DNA of 64,000 nucleotides from Massilia litorea (GCF_015101885.1 NZ_CP062941.1:806001-870000); one strand, 5' to 3'. Numbered from the stretch's first letter, positions 8,484 through 18,084 are shown. Numbers and translations: made by a program. The notes: generated by a model from the sequence alone, not told the origin.

Positions 8484-9445
8484 GGTCATCCGCCGGACTC
8501 CGGTTTCAGGATGTTAAACGTTGAACAGAAAATTCGGCCTGAAATCCGCCTCGCTTCCAGGCCATATCGTAAGATCGTCAAAATCGCACCCGGTTCTGTA
8601 CCCGGTTGTCTGATCAAAAGCGCAGACCTGTACTTGTCGCGCACGCAGCGTGCGCGCCACATGCCAGGTACGTTTCTATTACATGGGAAGGAAAAGAATC
8701 GTAAATGTATTATCCGTACGATTCCACCCGTGCGCGACAACAGAATTAGCGGCACCGGCAGGCAACGCTACGGATATTCCATTGCCGGTTGAGAGTGAAT
8801 TGCGATCGATCTTTGCGATTAGCGCAACGTCCAAATTGGGTTTTGCCGACGTTATGAGAAAAGCAAAACTCGAGAGCACACCGAGCGAAACTGCTATGCA
8901 TAGACGGATGAGTAATCGGAGCGGGGTAAGGCTGCTATGATACGTATTTCCAGCTTGCATCTAGTCCGTTCCGCTACGAAGAACCGTTCGTCTTCAAAGC
9001 ATTCGTTATAATTTAGCGATTTCATCTCCACAACAAAACCTTCCCCCGCTGCCTTGGTCGGCTGGCGCTTCGGCATGCGCCTCTGCCACGGTGGGCAAAA
9101 TCGCTGCTGCGTTCGGGCATCGCGCCGGGTCGGCGCGGCGCGCCAGTCGGTCGTGGGTTGCGCATGATCATTGACCTCTTTCCATGCCAGACCGCGTCGC
9201 GCCTGTGTGCGTTGGCCGCTGATATCTGCCGCTCGCAATGACGATGCTTCCACGATCGGCCGGGCAGAGTGCGAAGCGATGGGAGATCCGGTTGAGGTCA
9301 CATCCTGGCGCCACAGCGCGCTCTTGGCGTGGCGCAAGCCTTCGCAGGATCGGGACGAGAACGAGACACTCGCTTACATTATTTATCCAGGATTTGGGCC
9401 TGTAGGTTAAAATGCCAGCCCTTGATCTATTGTTGCATCCAAACA
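8484..9445. other. Gene-poor, lower-GC region of about 960 bases
   Basis: This stretch is visibly richer in A and T than its neighbours, for example around 8690-8950. It holds one minus-strand ORF with a membrane segment (8679-8960) that may be a gene fragment. Other short ORFs on both strands overlap each other and have no recognisable domain. A TATAAT hexamer at 9008-9013 has no good -35. The final 40 bases form the leader of the wzm-like gene, with GGTTAAAATG as a possible -10. I see no insertion sequence ends. The pattern fits degraded or horizontally acquired DNA around a polysaccharide export locus. Confidence 0.5.
8679..8960 (-). pseudogene. Possible truncated membrane-anchored protein fragment
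   Basis: The ORF encodes 93 residues. The N-terminus (LTPLRLLIRLCIAVSLGVL, followed by more hydrophobic residues) looks like a genuine membrane anchor, then about 50 polar residues end abruptly. It reads towards the terminator at 8452-8483, consistent with once having been a longer transcribed gene. I do not recognise a family. It may be the start of a polysaccharide-locus membrane protein that lost its 3' part, or a chance ORF. Confidence 0.25.
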
Positions 9446-10246
9446 ATGAATAACCGTCCTACTGCAAGCGCGCTGCTGGATATTGTTGCAGCAACCAAGC
9501 GCATTTCGCTTGTCGGTGTACTCGGCTGGCAGGACGTGCGCGCGCGTTACCGCCGCTCGGCACTGGGTCCGTTCTGGATCACGCTGAGCATGGGTGTCGT
9601 GATTGCCACCATCGGCATCGTGTTCGGGCAGATTTTCAAGTCTCCAATGCAAGAGTTTCTGCCGTTCTTGACCATCGGCCTGATCCTGTGGGCCTTCATC
9701 TCGAACATCATCACTGAAGGCGCAACTGGCTTCATCACTGCCGAAAACATCATCAAGCAGTTGCCGATTCCGATGTTCGTGCACATCATGCGCATGATCT
9801 GGCGCAATCTGCTCATCCTTTTGCATAACCTGGTGATTTTTCCGATTGTGCTTCTTGTTTTTGGCAAGACACTCGGCTGGGTTGCACTGCTGAGCATTCC
9901 GGGCCTTGCGCTCGGCGTTCTCAATCTCAGCTGGATCGCCCTGCTGCTCGCCATTGTTTGCGCACGCTATCGCGACCTGCCGCAAATGGTGACGAGCGTA
10001 CTGCAGGTAGTTTTCTACCTGACGCCGGTCATGTGGTTGCCCAAGCTGCTGCCACAGAGGGCCGGCATGTATTTGCTTGACCTCAACCCGGTCTACCATT
10101 TGCTCGAAATTATCCGCGCTCCCCTGCTCGGCCAGGCGCCGAGTGTCACCAACTGGGTGGTTGCAGGTGCGTTGGCGGTCGTCGGATGGATCGTGGCGCT
10201 GTTCGTATTTGGCCGCTACCGGCGCCGTATCGCCTACTGGCTGTGA
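9446..10246 (+). CDS. Polysaccharide ABC exporter permease (Wzm/ABC-2 family)
   Basis: This 266-residue protein has about six membrane helices and the ABC-2 permease layout. The amphipathic N-terminus contains LGWQDVRARYRRSALGPFW, the signature of Wzm/KpsM/RfbA O-antigen or capsule exporters, and the conserved PVMWLPKLLP loop lies near residue 200. The ATG at 9446 was chosen because longer in-frame extensions lack the family N-terminus. It should pair with the ATPase eight bases downstream to move a lipid-linked glycan across the inner membrane. No glycosyltransferase genes flank the pair, so the glycan is unknown. Confidence 0.9.
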   Translation: MNNRPTASALLDIVAATKRISLVGVLGWQDVRARYRRSALGPFWITLSMGVVIATIGIVFGQIFKSPMQEFLPFLTIGLILWAFISNIITEGATGFITAENIIKQLPIPMFVHIMRMIWRNLLILLHNLVIFPIVLLVFGKTLGWVALLSIPGLALGVLNLSWIALLLAIVCARYRDLPQMVTSVLQVVFYLTPVMWLPKLLPQRAGMYLLDLNPVYHLLEIIRAPLLGQAPSVTNWVVAGALAVVGWIVALFVFGRYRRRIAYWL

Positions 10247-10254
10247 AGTGACTT

Positions 10255-10998
10255 ATGGCTTCTATTGAATTCAAAGACGTTGCCGTCGATTTTCCGATCT
10301 ACAACGCAAGTGGACGCTCACTCAAGAAGCGCCTGATCTCGGCCGCAACTGGCGGGCAGATTGGGGCAGACCCGCTTGGCCGCGTGGTCGTGCGCGCGCT
10401 CGAAGGGCTGTCCTTTACGCTGCGTGACGGTGACCGCGTGGGCCTGCTGGGCCACAACGGCGCCGGCAAGAGCACGCTGCTGCGCCTGCTCAGCGGCGTA
10501 TATATGCCATCCCACGGCAGCGCCCGGATCGAGGGTGAAATCGGTTCGCTGATCGACATCTCGCTCGGTATCGACACGGAAGCAACCGGCCGCGAAAACA
10601 TCTACCTGCGCGGTGCCCTGCTGGGAATGAGCAAGGCGGAGCTGAAAGATCGCATGGACGAGATTGTCGCGTTTTCCGAACTGGGTGACTTCATCGACAT
10701 GCCGCTGCGCACGTACTCGAGTGGCATGCATCTGCGCCTGGCGTTCGCGGTGTCGACCACGGTGCGGCCAGAGATCCTGCTGATGGACGAGTGGCTTTCG
10801 GTGGGCGATCAGGGCTTCAAGCACAAGGCCGAGGCGCGCATGCGCGAACTGGTCCAGGCCACGAACATCCTGGTCATTGCCAGCCATACGCGCGAACTGG
10901 TGCTGGAGACGTGCAACCGGGCGATCTGGCTCGAGCATGGAAAAATCCGTATGGACGGGCCGGCTGAAGATGTTGCCGCTGCCTATTTCGGGAACTGA
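10255..10998 (+). CDS. Polysaccharide ABC exporter ATPase (Wzt-like, no glycan-binding domain)
   Basis: This 247-residue ATPase has a Walker A motif GHNGAGKST at residues 66-74, the ABC signature YSSGMHLRLAFAVS and Walker B ILLMDEWL. The extended N-terminus before the first strand (FPIYNASGRSLKKRL) is typical of the TagH/KpsT/Wzt class. It ends right after the nucleotide-binding domain, so it lacks the C-terminal carbohydrate-binding module of Wzt from E. coli O9a. Export is therefore probably not coupled to recognition of a capped chain end. It lies eight bases after the permease gene. Confidence 0.92.
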   Translation: MASIEFKDVAVDFPIYNASGRSLKKRLISAATGGQIGADPLGRVVVRALEGLSFTLRDGDRVGLLGHNGAGKSTLLRLLSGVYMPSHGSARIEGEIGSLIDISLGIDTEATGRENIYLRGALLGMSKAELKDRMDEIVAFSELGDFIDMPLRTYSSGMHLRLAFAVSTTVRPEILLMDEWLSVGDQGFKHKAEARMRELVQATNILVIASHTRELVLETCNRAIWLEHGKIRMDGPAEDVAAAYFGN

Positions 10999-11275
10999 GC
11001 ATGGAACGAGTGTAGCGCAGCAGACTGCCAGCTCCGCCAATGGCGGTGCCGATATTGGCGTTGCAGCATTGGGTATCGGTCAGCATCAGTCTCGCCTGGT
11101 CGCGCCATACCGGTTTTGACCGCCGAGTCTCTCACTCCACACCGGCATCGCGCCCGGTAAATGACAGGATGGCGACGACCTCTGCCGGACAGAGATGGAT
11201 AGAAAAAGCCCCGGCTCGATAGGGAAACCGGGGCATTAGTTGTCCGTCAGAATCCAGCGGATTCCGACCTCATGC
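10999..11275. other. Non-coding gap after the exporter genes
   Basis: No credible ORF is present. An ATG three bases after the ATPase stop is closed after four codons (MERV), as if a further gene had been lost here. The only clear element is the ychF terminator at 11203-11234. Confidence 0.5.
11203..11234 (-). terminator. Intrinsic terminator of ychF
   Basis: GCCCCGG (11208-11214) pairs with CCGGGGC (11228-11234). On the minus strand the stem is followed by TTTTT, which fits termination of ychF, whose stop is 42 bases upstream on that strand. Confidence 0.8.
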
Positions 11276-12367
11276 CTAGACGTTGAACAGGAAGTTCAGC
11301 ACATCGCCATCCTTGACGACGTATTCCTTGCCTTCGGCACGCATCTTGCCCGCTTCCTTGGCGCCCGACTCACCCTTGTAGGCGATGTAGTCGTCATACG
11401 AAATCGTCTGCGCGCGGATGAAACCGCGTTCGAAGTCGGTGTGGATCACGCCGGCCGCCTGCGGGGCGGTGGCGCCGACCTTCACGGTCCAGGCGCGCAC
11501 TTCCTTCACGCCGGCGGTGAAATAGGTCTGCAGGCCGAGCAGTTTATAGGCGGCGCGGATCAGACGATCCAGGCCCGGTTCTTCCATGCCCATGTCGCCC
11601 AGGAAGGCGGCCTTGTCGGCGTCGTCGAGGTCGGCGATTTCGGCTTCGATGGCGGCGGAAATGGCAACGATCGGCGCGTTCTGCTTCTTCGCGAATTCGG
11701 TCAGCTGATCCAGCATCGGGTTATTCGTAAAACCGGTGTCCGAGACGTTGGCCACGTACATCGCCGGTTTCGCCGTGATCAGGTACAGCTGCTTGATCAG
11801 GGCCATCTCGTCGGCGTCCAGGCCCAGGGTGCGCACTGGCTGGCCTTCGTTCAGGTGCGGCAGCAGGCGTTCGCAGATGGCGACCAATTTTGCCGCATCC
11901 TTGTCGCCCGAGCGCGCCTTCTTGTTTTCGCGGTGGATCGCCTTTTCGACGGCACCCATGTCGGCCAGCGCCAATTCCGTCTGGATGACTTCGATGTCGT
12001 CGATCGGGCTGACTTTACCCGCGACGTGGATCACGTTGTCGTCTTCGAAGCAACGCACCACATTGACGATGGCGTCGGTCTCGCGGATGTGCGACAGGAA
12101 CTGGTTACCGAGGCCCTCGCCTTTCGACGCGCCGGCCACCAGGCCCGCGATGTCGACGAATTCGACGATTGCCGGCACGACGCGCTCCGGCTTGACGATG
12201 TCGGCCAGCGCCTGCATGCGCGGGTCCGGCACCTCGACCACGCCGACGTTCGGCTCGATGGTGCAGAACGGATAGTTCTCAGCCGGGATGCCGGCCTTGG
12301 TCAGCGCGTTGAACAGGGTGGACTTGCCGACGTTGGGCAGGCCGACGATGCCGCATTGGAGACTCAT
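11276..12367 (-). CDS. ychF: Redox-regulated ATPase YchF (Obg/OLA1 family)
   Basis: This 363-residue protein starts at [17 protein letters not shown], with the P-loop at residues 9-16. As in other YchF proteins the G4 motif is non-canonical (ANVSD), which is why family members prefer ATP to GTP. A coiled-coil insertion follows and the C-terminal TGS-like domain ends [12 protein letters not shown]. YchF binds ribosomes and is a negative factor in oxidative stress responses in E. coli. In many bacteria it lies next to pth; here pth is 3 kb away, with the lipase and haloperoxidase genes between them. Confidence 0.96.
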   Translation of the reverse strand: MSLQCGIVGLPNVGKSTLFNALTKAGIPAENYPFCTIEPNVGVVEVPDPRMQALADIVKPERVVPAIVEFVDIAGLVAGASKGEGLGNQFLSHIRETDAIVNVVRCFEDDNVIHVAGKVSPIDDIEVIQTELALADMGAVEKAIHRENKKARSGDKDAAKLVAICERLLPHLNEGQPVRTLGLDADEMALIKQLYLITAKPAMYVANVSDTGFTNNPMLDQLTEFAKKQNAPIVAISAAIEAEIADLDDADKAAFLGDMGMEEPGLDRLIRAAYKLLGLQTYFTAGVKEVRAWTVKVGATAPQAAGVIHTDFERGFIRAQTISYDDYIAYKGESGAKEAGKMRAEGKEYVVKDGDVLNFLFNV

Positions 12368-12481
12368 GGGAATTCTTTCTTTCGATGGTGGTGAGCCCGG
12401 GAGCGCGGCTCGTAACCCCATATTGTAACCGGGGCCGAAGACGAATGCCGCAAAAACAGGCGCATCGCCCGGGATTTGGCG

Positions 12482-13579
12482 CTAGATCGCGCGCAGGCGC
12501 GACAAGTCGGGCCGTTCGATGAAGGCGGCCAGCTCGTCGCGCAATCTCTGGCCCTCCCCCATCGCCTGCGACCAGGCCTGGATGCGCGCGTCGTGGTCGA
12601 GTCCGTAATACTTGAAATCGCTTCGGTCGGGCAGTTTCTGGCGCGGCAGGGTTTTAAGAAAGGCCGGAGTCGGCGCGACGATCAGGACATTGTCGAGCCA
12701 GGCACGATTCGGCCCGCGCGCGCAGCGGCGCCAGGGCATCGCCTTGTCGAGCCAGCCGGGCACGATGTGCTCATTGAAGTGCGGATACAGGACGATGGCA
12801 TCCGGCTCTTCCCGCTCGAGGCGGGCATAGGGCAAGGCGAGGTGGTAATCGATGATACCGCCATCCCAGTAATAGCCGGGAGGCAGGCCTTCGATGCCGG
12901 TCACCGGCTGCATGATGAGCGGTAGGGTGCCGGAGGCCAGCAGGCTGGCGGCGAGGTTGGCGCGCGTGAGCGTCGAGAAATGCGTCGTAAACCCGTCGAA
13001 GCTGTCGCGCAGCCAGGGGGCCGGAGCGCGGGCATCGGCGATCACGACCCGTTCCAGCAAACCGCCCAGGCGTTCGCGCGAGGCGACATTGGTCAGTGCC
13101 GCGGCCGCGAAGCCGCGCATCTCGGCGCGCCGGTGCGCGGGCTCGGCGAGTACTCCCTTGCCGCGCACGGCCAGCAAGTGCAGGTGGTGCTGCGGATGGC
13201 CGAGGATATCGTCCTCGTGGCCGCTCACGAATTCGTGCAATAAACCCTGCACGACCTCGTTGATCTGGCCGACGCTGGGCTTGGTGCTGGAATAGCGCTG
13301 GCCGGCGTACAGGGCGCCCAGGCGCGCAAAGGCGCGTACCGGGTCGCGCTGGCAGGCCGCGGCCATGCGCCAGGCGCCGATCGAGGAACCGATCAGGGTG
13401 CGCTCGCGCGGACTGGCGGGCAGCCACTCGCCGAACACATATTGGTCGAGCGCCTGGAAGATCAGACCCTTGGGCCCGCCGGCGGCGGCGGGAATGACGG
13501 CGATATCGGCGGCGCGCAGGCCCTGCGCGCGGATCCGGGCCAGCGCGCGCGGGCCGGCGTGGAAGGAAAGTGCACTCAT
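12482..13579 (-). CDS. Patatin-like phospholipase
   Basis: This 365-residue protein shows the full patatin catalytic set: the glycine-rich oxyanion loop AAGGPKG near residue 32, the nucleophile elbow GSSIGAW near residue 64, and the catalytic Asp in DGGIIDYH near residue 245. No signal peptide is evident. It should hydrolyse acyl esters of lipids, but substrate and location cannot be told from sequence. It is monocistronic, divergent from the haloperoxidase gene and downstream of ychF on the same strand, separated by 114 bases. Confidence 0.88.
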   Translation of the reverse strand: MSALSFHAGPRALARIRAQGLRAADIAVIPAAAGGPKGLIFQALDQYVFGEWLPASPRERTLIGSSIGAWRMAAACQRDPVRAFARLGALYAGQRYSSTKPSVGQINEVVQGLLHEFVSGHEDDILGHPQHHLHLLAVRGKGVLAEPAHRRAEMRGFAAAALTNVASRERLGGLLERVVIADARAPAPWLRDSFDGFTTHFSTLTRANLAASLLASGTLPLIMQPVTGIEGLPPGYYWDGGIIDYHLALPYARLEREEPDAIVLYPHFNEHIVPGWLDKAMPWRRCARGPNRAWLDNVLIVAPTPAFLKTLPRQKLPDRSDFKYYGLDHDARIQAWSQAMGEGQRLRDELAAFIERPDLSRLRAI

Positions 13580-13792
13580 GCGTGCAATTATCGCAGGAGG
13601 CGCGACGCCTCACAGGCCGGCCTTGCTGGACTGGGAGAAAGAATAGCGTGCGGCATTTAATGCAGAGCAGAATTTCGGCTGGGCGATATCAAGGTCCGGT
13701 GCCGTTTCGCTTGTTTTTTGACTCGTCCGTTCCTAAGCTCGATTGCAGGAGCCGGGCCGACCGCACGACTCCATCCCGACAGGAGAGTCGCC

Positions 13793-15322
13793 ATGAAGTC
13801 GCGCGTTGCGCTGGTGTGCTTGCTATTGTGCTCGCTGCTGAATTCGCTGGCCTGGGCCGGCTCCCAACCGCCCATCGGCGGCGGCCCGGCCTACCAGGTC
13901 CAGCCCGGCACGCGCGAGCTGCCGCCGCGCTATGCGCTGCCTTCCGGGCCGAACCCGAGCGCGCGCATCGCGTTCTGGAACGAGGCGGCGCAGCGCGCCA
14001 ACGCGCTCGACCATACCCCGGCAATCGTCTCCGGCGCGGCGCTGGAAGCGGAACAGCTCGGACCGACGCGCACCAGCCGGGCGATGGCGATCGTCCAGAT
14101 CGCCGTCTACGACGCCATGAACGCCATCCTCAAGCGCTATCCCGGCTACAGCGGGCCGCTGCCGGCGTTTGCCGACAGTTCGCAGGATGCCGCCATCGCC
14201 CAGGCGGCGCACGATACGCTCGTCGCACTCTATCCGCGCCAGGCGGAGCGCTTCGATGCCTGGCTGCGCGCCGACCTGGCAAGCTTGCCGCCCGGGCGTG
14301 CCACGCTCAACGGCAGCGACGTCGGACGCCGCGCGGCGGCCGCGATCCTGGCGCTGCGCGCGAGCGACGGCAATTACTATGGCGAGCCGATCGTCGGCGT
14401 GGACTACCAGGTCGGCAATGCGCCCGGCGTGTGGCGCCCCGATCCGATCAGCGGGAGTCCGATTGCGCTGGGCGCCTTCTGGCAAGGCGTGCGGCCCTTC
14501 GTGCTGCAGTCGAGCGGCCAGTTCCGGGCGCCGCCGCCGCCGTCGCTGGCGAGCGAGGCGTATACCCGCGCCTTCGACGAAGTGAAACAGCTGGGCGGCG
14601 ACGGCGTGCGCACGCCGACGCGGCGCACGCTTGAACAGACGGTGGCCGGGATCTACTGGGCCTATGACGGCACGGCCTGGGTCGGCACGCCGGTGCGCCT
14701 GTACAACCAGATCGCGGTGCAGCTGGCGCTGGCGCACTGCAGGGACGCGCTCGAACTGGCGCGCGTGCTGGCCCTGGTCAACGTGGCGATGGCGGACGCG
14801 ACGATGGCGGTGTGGCAGTCGAAATACGACTACGATTTCTGGCGCCCGGTGACGGCGGTGCGCGAAGCCAGCCCGGGCAGCGGCCCCAGTGGCCTGGGCG
14901 ACGGCAATCCGGCCACGCTTGGCGATCCCGGCTGGACGCCGCTCGGGGCGCCGGCCAGCAACCTGACGGGCCCGAACTTCACGCCGCCCTTCCCGGCCTA
15001 TGTGTCCGGTCACGCCGGTCTGGGCGGCGCCCTCTTCCACATGCTGCGCCACGTCTATGGCGACCGGTTGCCGTTCACCTTCGTGTCCGACGAATTCAAC
15101 GGGATCACGCGCGACAACCAGGGGCGGACGCGGCCGCGTCTGGCGCGCAGCTTCGGCACGCTGTCGCAGGCGGAAGAAGAAAACGGGCAGAGCCGGATCT
15201 ACCTGGGCGTCCACTGGCAGTTCGACAAGACCGAAGGGGTGGCGCTCGGCCACCGGATCGCGGACTATGTATTCTTGCGCGGGCTGGTGCGGCCGGATGC
15301 CGTGCCGAACGCGACGCCCTGA
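13793..15322 (+). CDS. Secreted vanadium-dependent haloperoxidase-like (PAP2) protein
   Basis: The 509-residue product starts at MKSRVALVCLLLCSLLNSLAWAG, a Sec signal peptide with a likely cut after AWA; AGGAG lies upstream. The C-terminal half carries the vanadate/phosphate site of the PAP2-haloperoxidase superfamily: Lys344 and Arg351-Pro352 in KYDYDFWRP, His407 in SGHAG, and Arg468 and His474 in SRIYLGVHW. All residues that hold vanadate and the axial histidine are present. The fold-related acid phosphatases share them, so the reaction (halide oxidation or phosphate release) is undecided, but the length and long N-terminal helical domain favour the haloperoxidase branch. Confidence 0.85.
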   Translation: MKSRVALVCLLLCSLLNSLAWAGSQPPIGGGPAYQVQPGTRELPPRYALPSGPNPSARIAFWNEAAQRANALDHTPAIVSGAALEAEQLGPTRTSRAMAIVQIAVYDAMNAILKRYPGYSGPLPAFADSSQDAAIAQAAHDTLVALYPRQAERFDAWLRADLASLPPGRATLNGSDVGRRAAAAILALRASDGNYYGEPIVGVDYQVGNAPGVWRPDPISGSPIALGAFWQGVRPFVLQSSGQFRAPPPPSLASEAYTRAFDEVKQLGGDGVRTPTRRTLEQTVAGIYWAYDGTAWVGTPVRLYNQIAVQLALAHCRDALELARVLALVNVAMADATMAVWQSKYDYDFWRPVTAVREASPGSGPSGLGDGNPATLGDPGWTPLGAPASNLTGPNFTPPFPAYVSGHAGLGGALFHMLRHVYGDRLPFTFVSDEFNGITRDNQGRTRPRLARSFGTLSQAEEENGQSRIYLGVHWQFDKTEGVALGHRIADYVFLRGLVRPDAVPNATP

Positions 15323-15348
15323 ATATTGAACATTGGCCTAGGCAAGGC

Positions 15349-15933
15349 TCAGGCGGTGTGCAGCTGCATCGTCGCCGTGTCGAGCTTGCCTTCGACGGCG
15401 AGCGGAATGATGCGCAGGGCCTTGTCGATCGATTCCTCGATCAGCGATTGCTCGTCCTTGCGCGGGCGGTGCAGCACGAAGTCGGCCACCCCCTGCTGCA
15501 GGTTCAGGCTGCGCGGGTGACCGATGCCGAGGCGCAGGCGCCAGTATTCCTGGGTGCCGAGCGCGGCCGTAATGTCTTTCAGACCGTTGTGGCCGCCCGA
15601 GGAACCGCCCTTTTTCAGTTTCGCCACGCCCGGCATCAGGTCGAGTTCGTCGTGGACGACCAGCACCTCGTCCGGGTTAATTTTATAAAAGCGGGCCAGC
15701 GCGCCGACCGACTGGCCGGAACGATTCATGAAGGTCAGCGGCTCGAGCAGCCAGACCTCGTTGCCGGCGATCGCCGTCTTCGCCATCAACGCATTGAAAC
15801 GGCTTTCGCGCTGCAGGCGGCAGCCGGGCAAGCTGTTGGCGAGGTTGTCGACCAGCCAGAAGCCGGCGTTGTGGCGGGTTTGTTCGTAGTCGGGGCCTGG
15901 GTTGCCGAGGCCGACGATGAGGCGGATGGACAT
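15349..15933 (-). CDS. pth: Peptidyl-tRNA hydrolase
   Basis: This 194-residue enzyme recycles peptidyl-tRNAs that fall off ribosomes. It starts [20 protein letters not shown], with the family GLGNPG motif, the catalytic His in RHNAGFW at about residue 23, FMNRSG near residue 70 and HDELDLMPG near residue 94. It lies downstream of rplY, in the common prs-rplY-pth order, but a terminator separates it from rplY, so it may also have its own promoter. Confidence 0.97.
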   Translation of the reverse strand: MSIRLIVGLGNPGPDYEQTRHNAGFWLVDNLANSLPGCRLQRESRFNALMAKTAIAGNEVWLLEPLTFMNRSGQSVGALARFYKINPDEVLVVHDELDLMPGVAKLKKGGSSGGHNGLKDITAALGTQEYWRLRLGIGHPRSLNLQQGVADFVLHRPRKDEQSLIEESIDKALRIIPLAVEGKLDTATMQLHTA

Positions 15934-15979
15934 AGCGGTCGCGTCAGGAAAAGGATGATTATCGCTCAAGTGGGGAAAT

Positions 15980-16010
15980 AAAAAACCCGCCGGCTTGCGC
16001 ACGGCGGGTT
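15980..16010 (-). terminator. Intrinsic terminator of rplY
   Basis: AACCCGCCG (15984-15992) pairs with CGGCGGGTT (16002-16010). On the minus strand TTTTTTATTT follows the stem. It ends the prs-rplY message before pth. Confidence 0.85.
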
Positions 16011-16042
16011 CTGTTTCACAAGCCGCTCGCGCGGCAAGTAAA

Positions 16043-16639
16043 TTACTTCTTCTCTTCGGCTTCCGCTTCGGCAGCAACGGCGCCGCGTGGGATCGACGAG
16101 GTGACGATGGTCAGGTTCTGGCCGTGGGTCAGCGCGGTCACGCCTTCCGGCAGCTTCAGGTCGTTGACGTGGATCGAGGCACCGGCTTCCAGGTTGCCCA
16201 GGTCGACTTCGATGAACTCAGGCAGCTTGCCTGGCAGGCAGGACACGTCCAGCTCGTTCAGCACGTGCGAGATGACGGCAGCGCTCAGCTTGACGGCTGG
16301 CGAGGTCTCGGCGTTGATGAAGTGCAGGGTGACCTTGGTGTGGATCGGCTGCGAAGCGTCGACGCGCTGGAAGTCAGCGTGCAGGACCAGTTGCTTGTAT
16401 GCGTGCATCTGGAAGTCGCGCAGCAGGACTTGCTGGGTCTGGCCTTCGATTTCGAGGTCCAGCACGGAACCGTGGAAAGCTTCTTTCTTGAGCGCGTGGT
16501 ACAGGGCGTTGCCGTCCAGGGCGATCAGGGTCGGGGCTGCTGCACCGCCGTAGATGATGCCTGGGGTCTGGCCAGCCTTGCGCAGGCGGCGGCTCGCTCC
16601 GGTGCCCTGCAGGGTGCGGTTGAATGCAACTACTTTCAT
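16043..16639 (-). CDS. rplY: Ribosomal protein bL25, long (Ctc/TL5-type) form
   Basis: The protein has 198 residues from the ATG at 16639, which has GGAG six bases upstream. The N-terminal 5S rRNA-binding domain starts [20 protein letters not shown] with the TPGIIYGG loop. The C-terminal Ctc/TL5 beta domain contains [17 protein letters not shown]. It ends in an acidic tail rich in Ala and Glu. It lies downstream of prs with a hairpin-bearing gap. Confidence 0.97.
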   Translation of the reverse strand: MKVVAFNRTLQGTGASRRLRKAGQTPGIIYGGAAAPTLIALDGNALYHALKKEAFHGSVLDLEIEGQTQQVLLRDFQMHAYKQLVLHADFQRVDASQPIHTKVTLHFINAETSPAVKLSAAVISHVLNELDVSCLPGKLPEFIEVDLGNLEAGASIHVNDLKLPEGVTALTHGQNLTIVTSSIPRGAVAAEAEAEEKK

Positions 16640-16779
16640 GTGAAACTCCATAAGTTTGGGATCGCATGCAGGAAAGTGTTCCCGCCCGATTTCCCGGTTG
16701 TGCCCGCCCCCGCGACCAGGGACTGGCTTGGCTGAGCGCTGAAAACGCGCTCAAGAAAAACGAATTCTTGAATGACACA

Positions 16780-16812
16780 ACGGCGCGCCAGCTTTTCAGC
16801 CCAGCGCGCCGT
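16780..16812 (-). other. Hairpin between prs and rplY
   Basis: ACGGCGCGC (16780-16788) pairs with GCGCGCCGT (16804-16812). On the minus strand it follows the prs stop and is not followed by a U-rich run, so it is more likely an attenuator or mRNA-stability stem than a full terminator. Confidence 0.55.
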
Positions 16813-16830
16813 GTTTTGAAGCAAGTACTT

Positions 16831-17781
16831 TTAGTCGACGAACAGCGACATCACCGAGTCGCCCTTGACGATACGTTTAAACGTTTCGGCCAGCAGCGGA
16901 GCACAGGTCAGCTGGCGGATCTTGCCGCAGGCACGGCCGGCTTCGCTCAGCGGGATGGTGTCGGTGACGACCAGTTCGTCCAGCGGCGAGTTCGAGATAC
17001 GCTCGATCGCCGGACCCGACAGGACCGGGTGCGTGCAGTAAGCGACAACCTTCTTGGCGCCGCGTTCCTTCAGGACTTCGGCGGCCTTGCACAGCGTGCC
17101 GGCGGTATCGACCATGTCATCCATGATGACGCAGTTGCGGCCTTCGACTTCGCCGATGATGTTCATGACTTCCGACACGTTCGCTTTTGGACGACGCTTG
17201 TCGATGATCGCCAGGTCGCAGCCGAGACGCTTGGCCAGCGCACGGGCACGCACCACGCCGCCGACGTCCGGCGACACGACCAGCAGGTCGTCGTAGTTGC
17301 GCTTTTGCAGGTCACCCAGCAGCAGCGGCGATGCGTAGATGTTGTCGACCGGGATGTCGAAGAAGCCCTGGATCTGGTCGGCGTGCAAATCCATGATCAG
17401 GACGCGCTCGACGCCGGCTTCTTCGAGCATGTTGGCAACGACCTTGGCCGAGATCGCGACACGCGCCGAGCGTGGGCGGCGGTCCTGGCGGGCGTAACCA
17501 AAGTAGGGAATGGCGGCGGTGATGCGGCCGGCCGAGGCACGCTTGAGCGCGTCGACCATCAGCATGATTTCCATCAGGCTGTCGTTGGTCGGAGCACAGG
17601 TCGACTGCAGGACAAAGACATCCTTGCCGCGCACGTTCTCGTTGATTTCGACCATGACTTCGCCGTCCGAGAACTTCGAGACGACGGCCTTGCCGAGAGG
17701 AATACCGAGGCTTTTTGCGACCCCTTCTGCTAGCGCCGGATTAGCGTTGCCGGTAAAAACCATCAGGTTTTCGTAAGCCAT
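16831..17781 (-). CDS. prs: Ribose-phosphate pyrophosphokinase
   Basis: This 316-residue enzyme makes PRPP from ribose-5-phosphate and ATP for nucleotide, His, Trp and NAD synthesis. Visible signatures are the catalytic flexible-loop region [17 protein letters not shown] near residue 100, the metal site [15 protein letters not shown] near residue 130 and the PRPP-binding [13 protein letters not shown] near residue 220. Length and sequence are standard for class I enzymes. It lies between the tRNA-Gln gene and rplY on the same strand. Confidence 0.98.
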   Translation of the reverse strand: MAYENLMVFTGNANPALAEGVAKSLGIPLGKAVVSKFSDGEVMVEINENVRGKDVFVLQSTCAPTNDSLMEIMLMVDALKRASAGRITAAIPYFGYARQDRRPRSARVAISAKVVANMLEEAGVERVLIMDLHADQIQGFFDIPVDNIYASPLLLGDLQKRNYDDLLVVSPDVGGVVRARALAKRLGCDLAIIDKRRPKANVSEVMNIIGEVEGRNCVIMDDMVDTAGTLCKAAEVLKERGAKKVVAYCTHPVLSGPAIERISNSPLDELVVTDTIPLSEAGRACGKIRQLTCAPLLAETFKRIVKGDSVMSLFVD

Positions 17782-17812
17782 GGGAGTCCCGAGAGAAGAG
17801 CGTTGATACTTG

Positions 17813-17840
17813 AAAAAAAAGCAGCCGGCTATACCGGCTG
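17813..17840 (-). terminator. Intrinsic terminator of the tRNA-Gln transcript
   Basis: CAGCCGG (17822-17828) pairs with CCGGCTG (17834-17840) around a CTATA loop. On the minus strand the stem is followed by C and eight T residues. It separates tRNA-Gln from prs. Confidence 0.88.
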
Positions 17841-17926
17841 ATTATGCGCTAAGGCTGGACCACGAGAGCGGTTTCGCCCCATTTATCCGCTGGACGCATC
17901 AGCATCGACAGGCCGGATAAAACGAA

Positions 17927-18003
17927 TGGCAGGGGAACAAGGATTCGAACCTTGGTATGCCGGAATCAAAATCCGGTGCCTTAACCAGCTTGGCGATTCC
18001 CCT
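17927..18003 (-). tRNA. tRNA-Gln (anticodon UUG)
   Basis: The minus strand folds as a complete cloverleaf. The seven-base acceptor stem is AGGGGAA/TTCCCCT, the anticodon loop is TTTTGAT with anticodon TTG (bases 17967-17969), and the T-loop is GTTCGAATC. The 3' CCA is encoded at 17927-17929. The gene sits between ispE and prs, a conserved betaproteobacterial order. Confidence 0.97.
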
Positions 18004-18084
18004 ACGCAACTTACAGCTTGTTGCACTACTCACTGATCATCGTATCGACTGATCGTCAAATCCTGCAACAGGCAAAATTTTATT

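Noticed and set aside
8650-8940. 96-codon plus-strand ORF in the gene-poor region
   Set aside because: It overlaps the minus-strand membrane ORF, has no ribosome site or recognisable motif, and its composition does not look coding.
8894-9446. Minus-strand ORFs of 147 and 92 codons before the wzm-like gene
   Set aside because: They overlap each other, lack motifs and would run through the exporter leader. I could not link them to a transposase or other mobile element.
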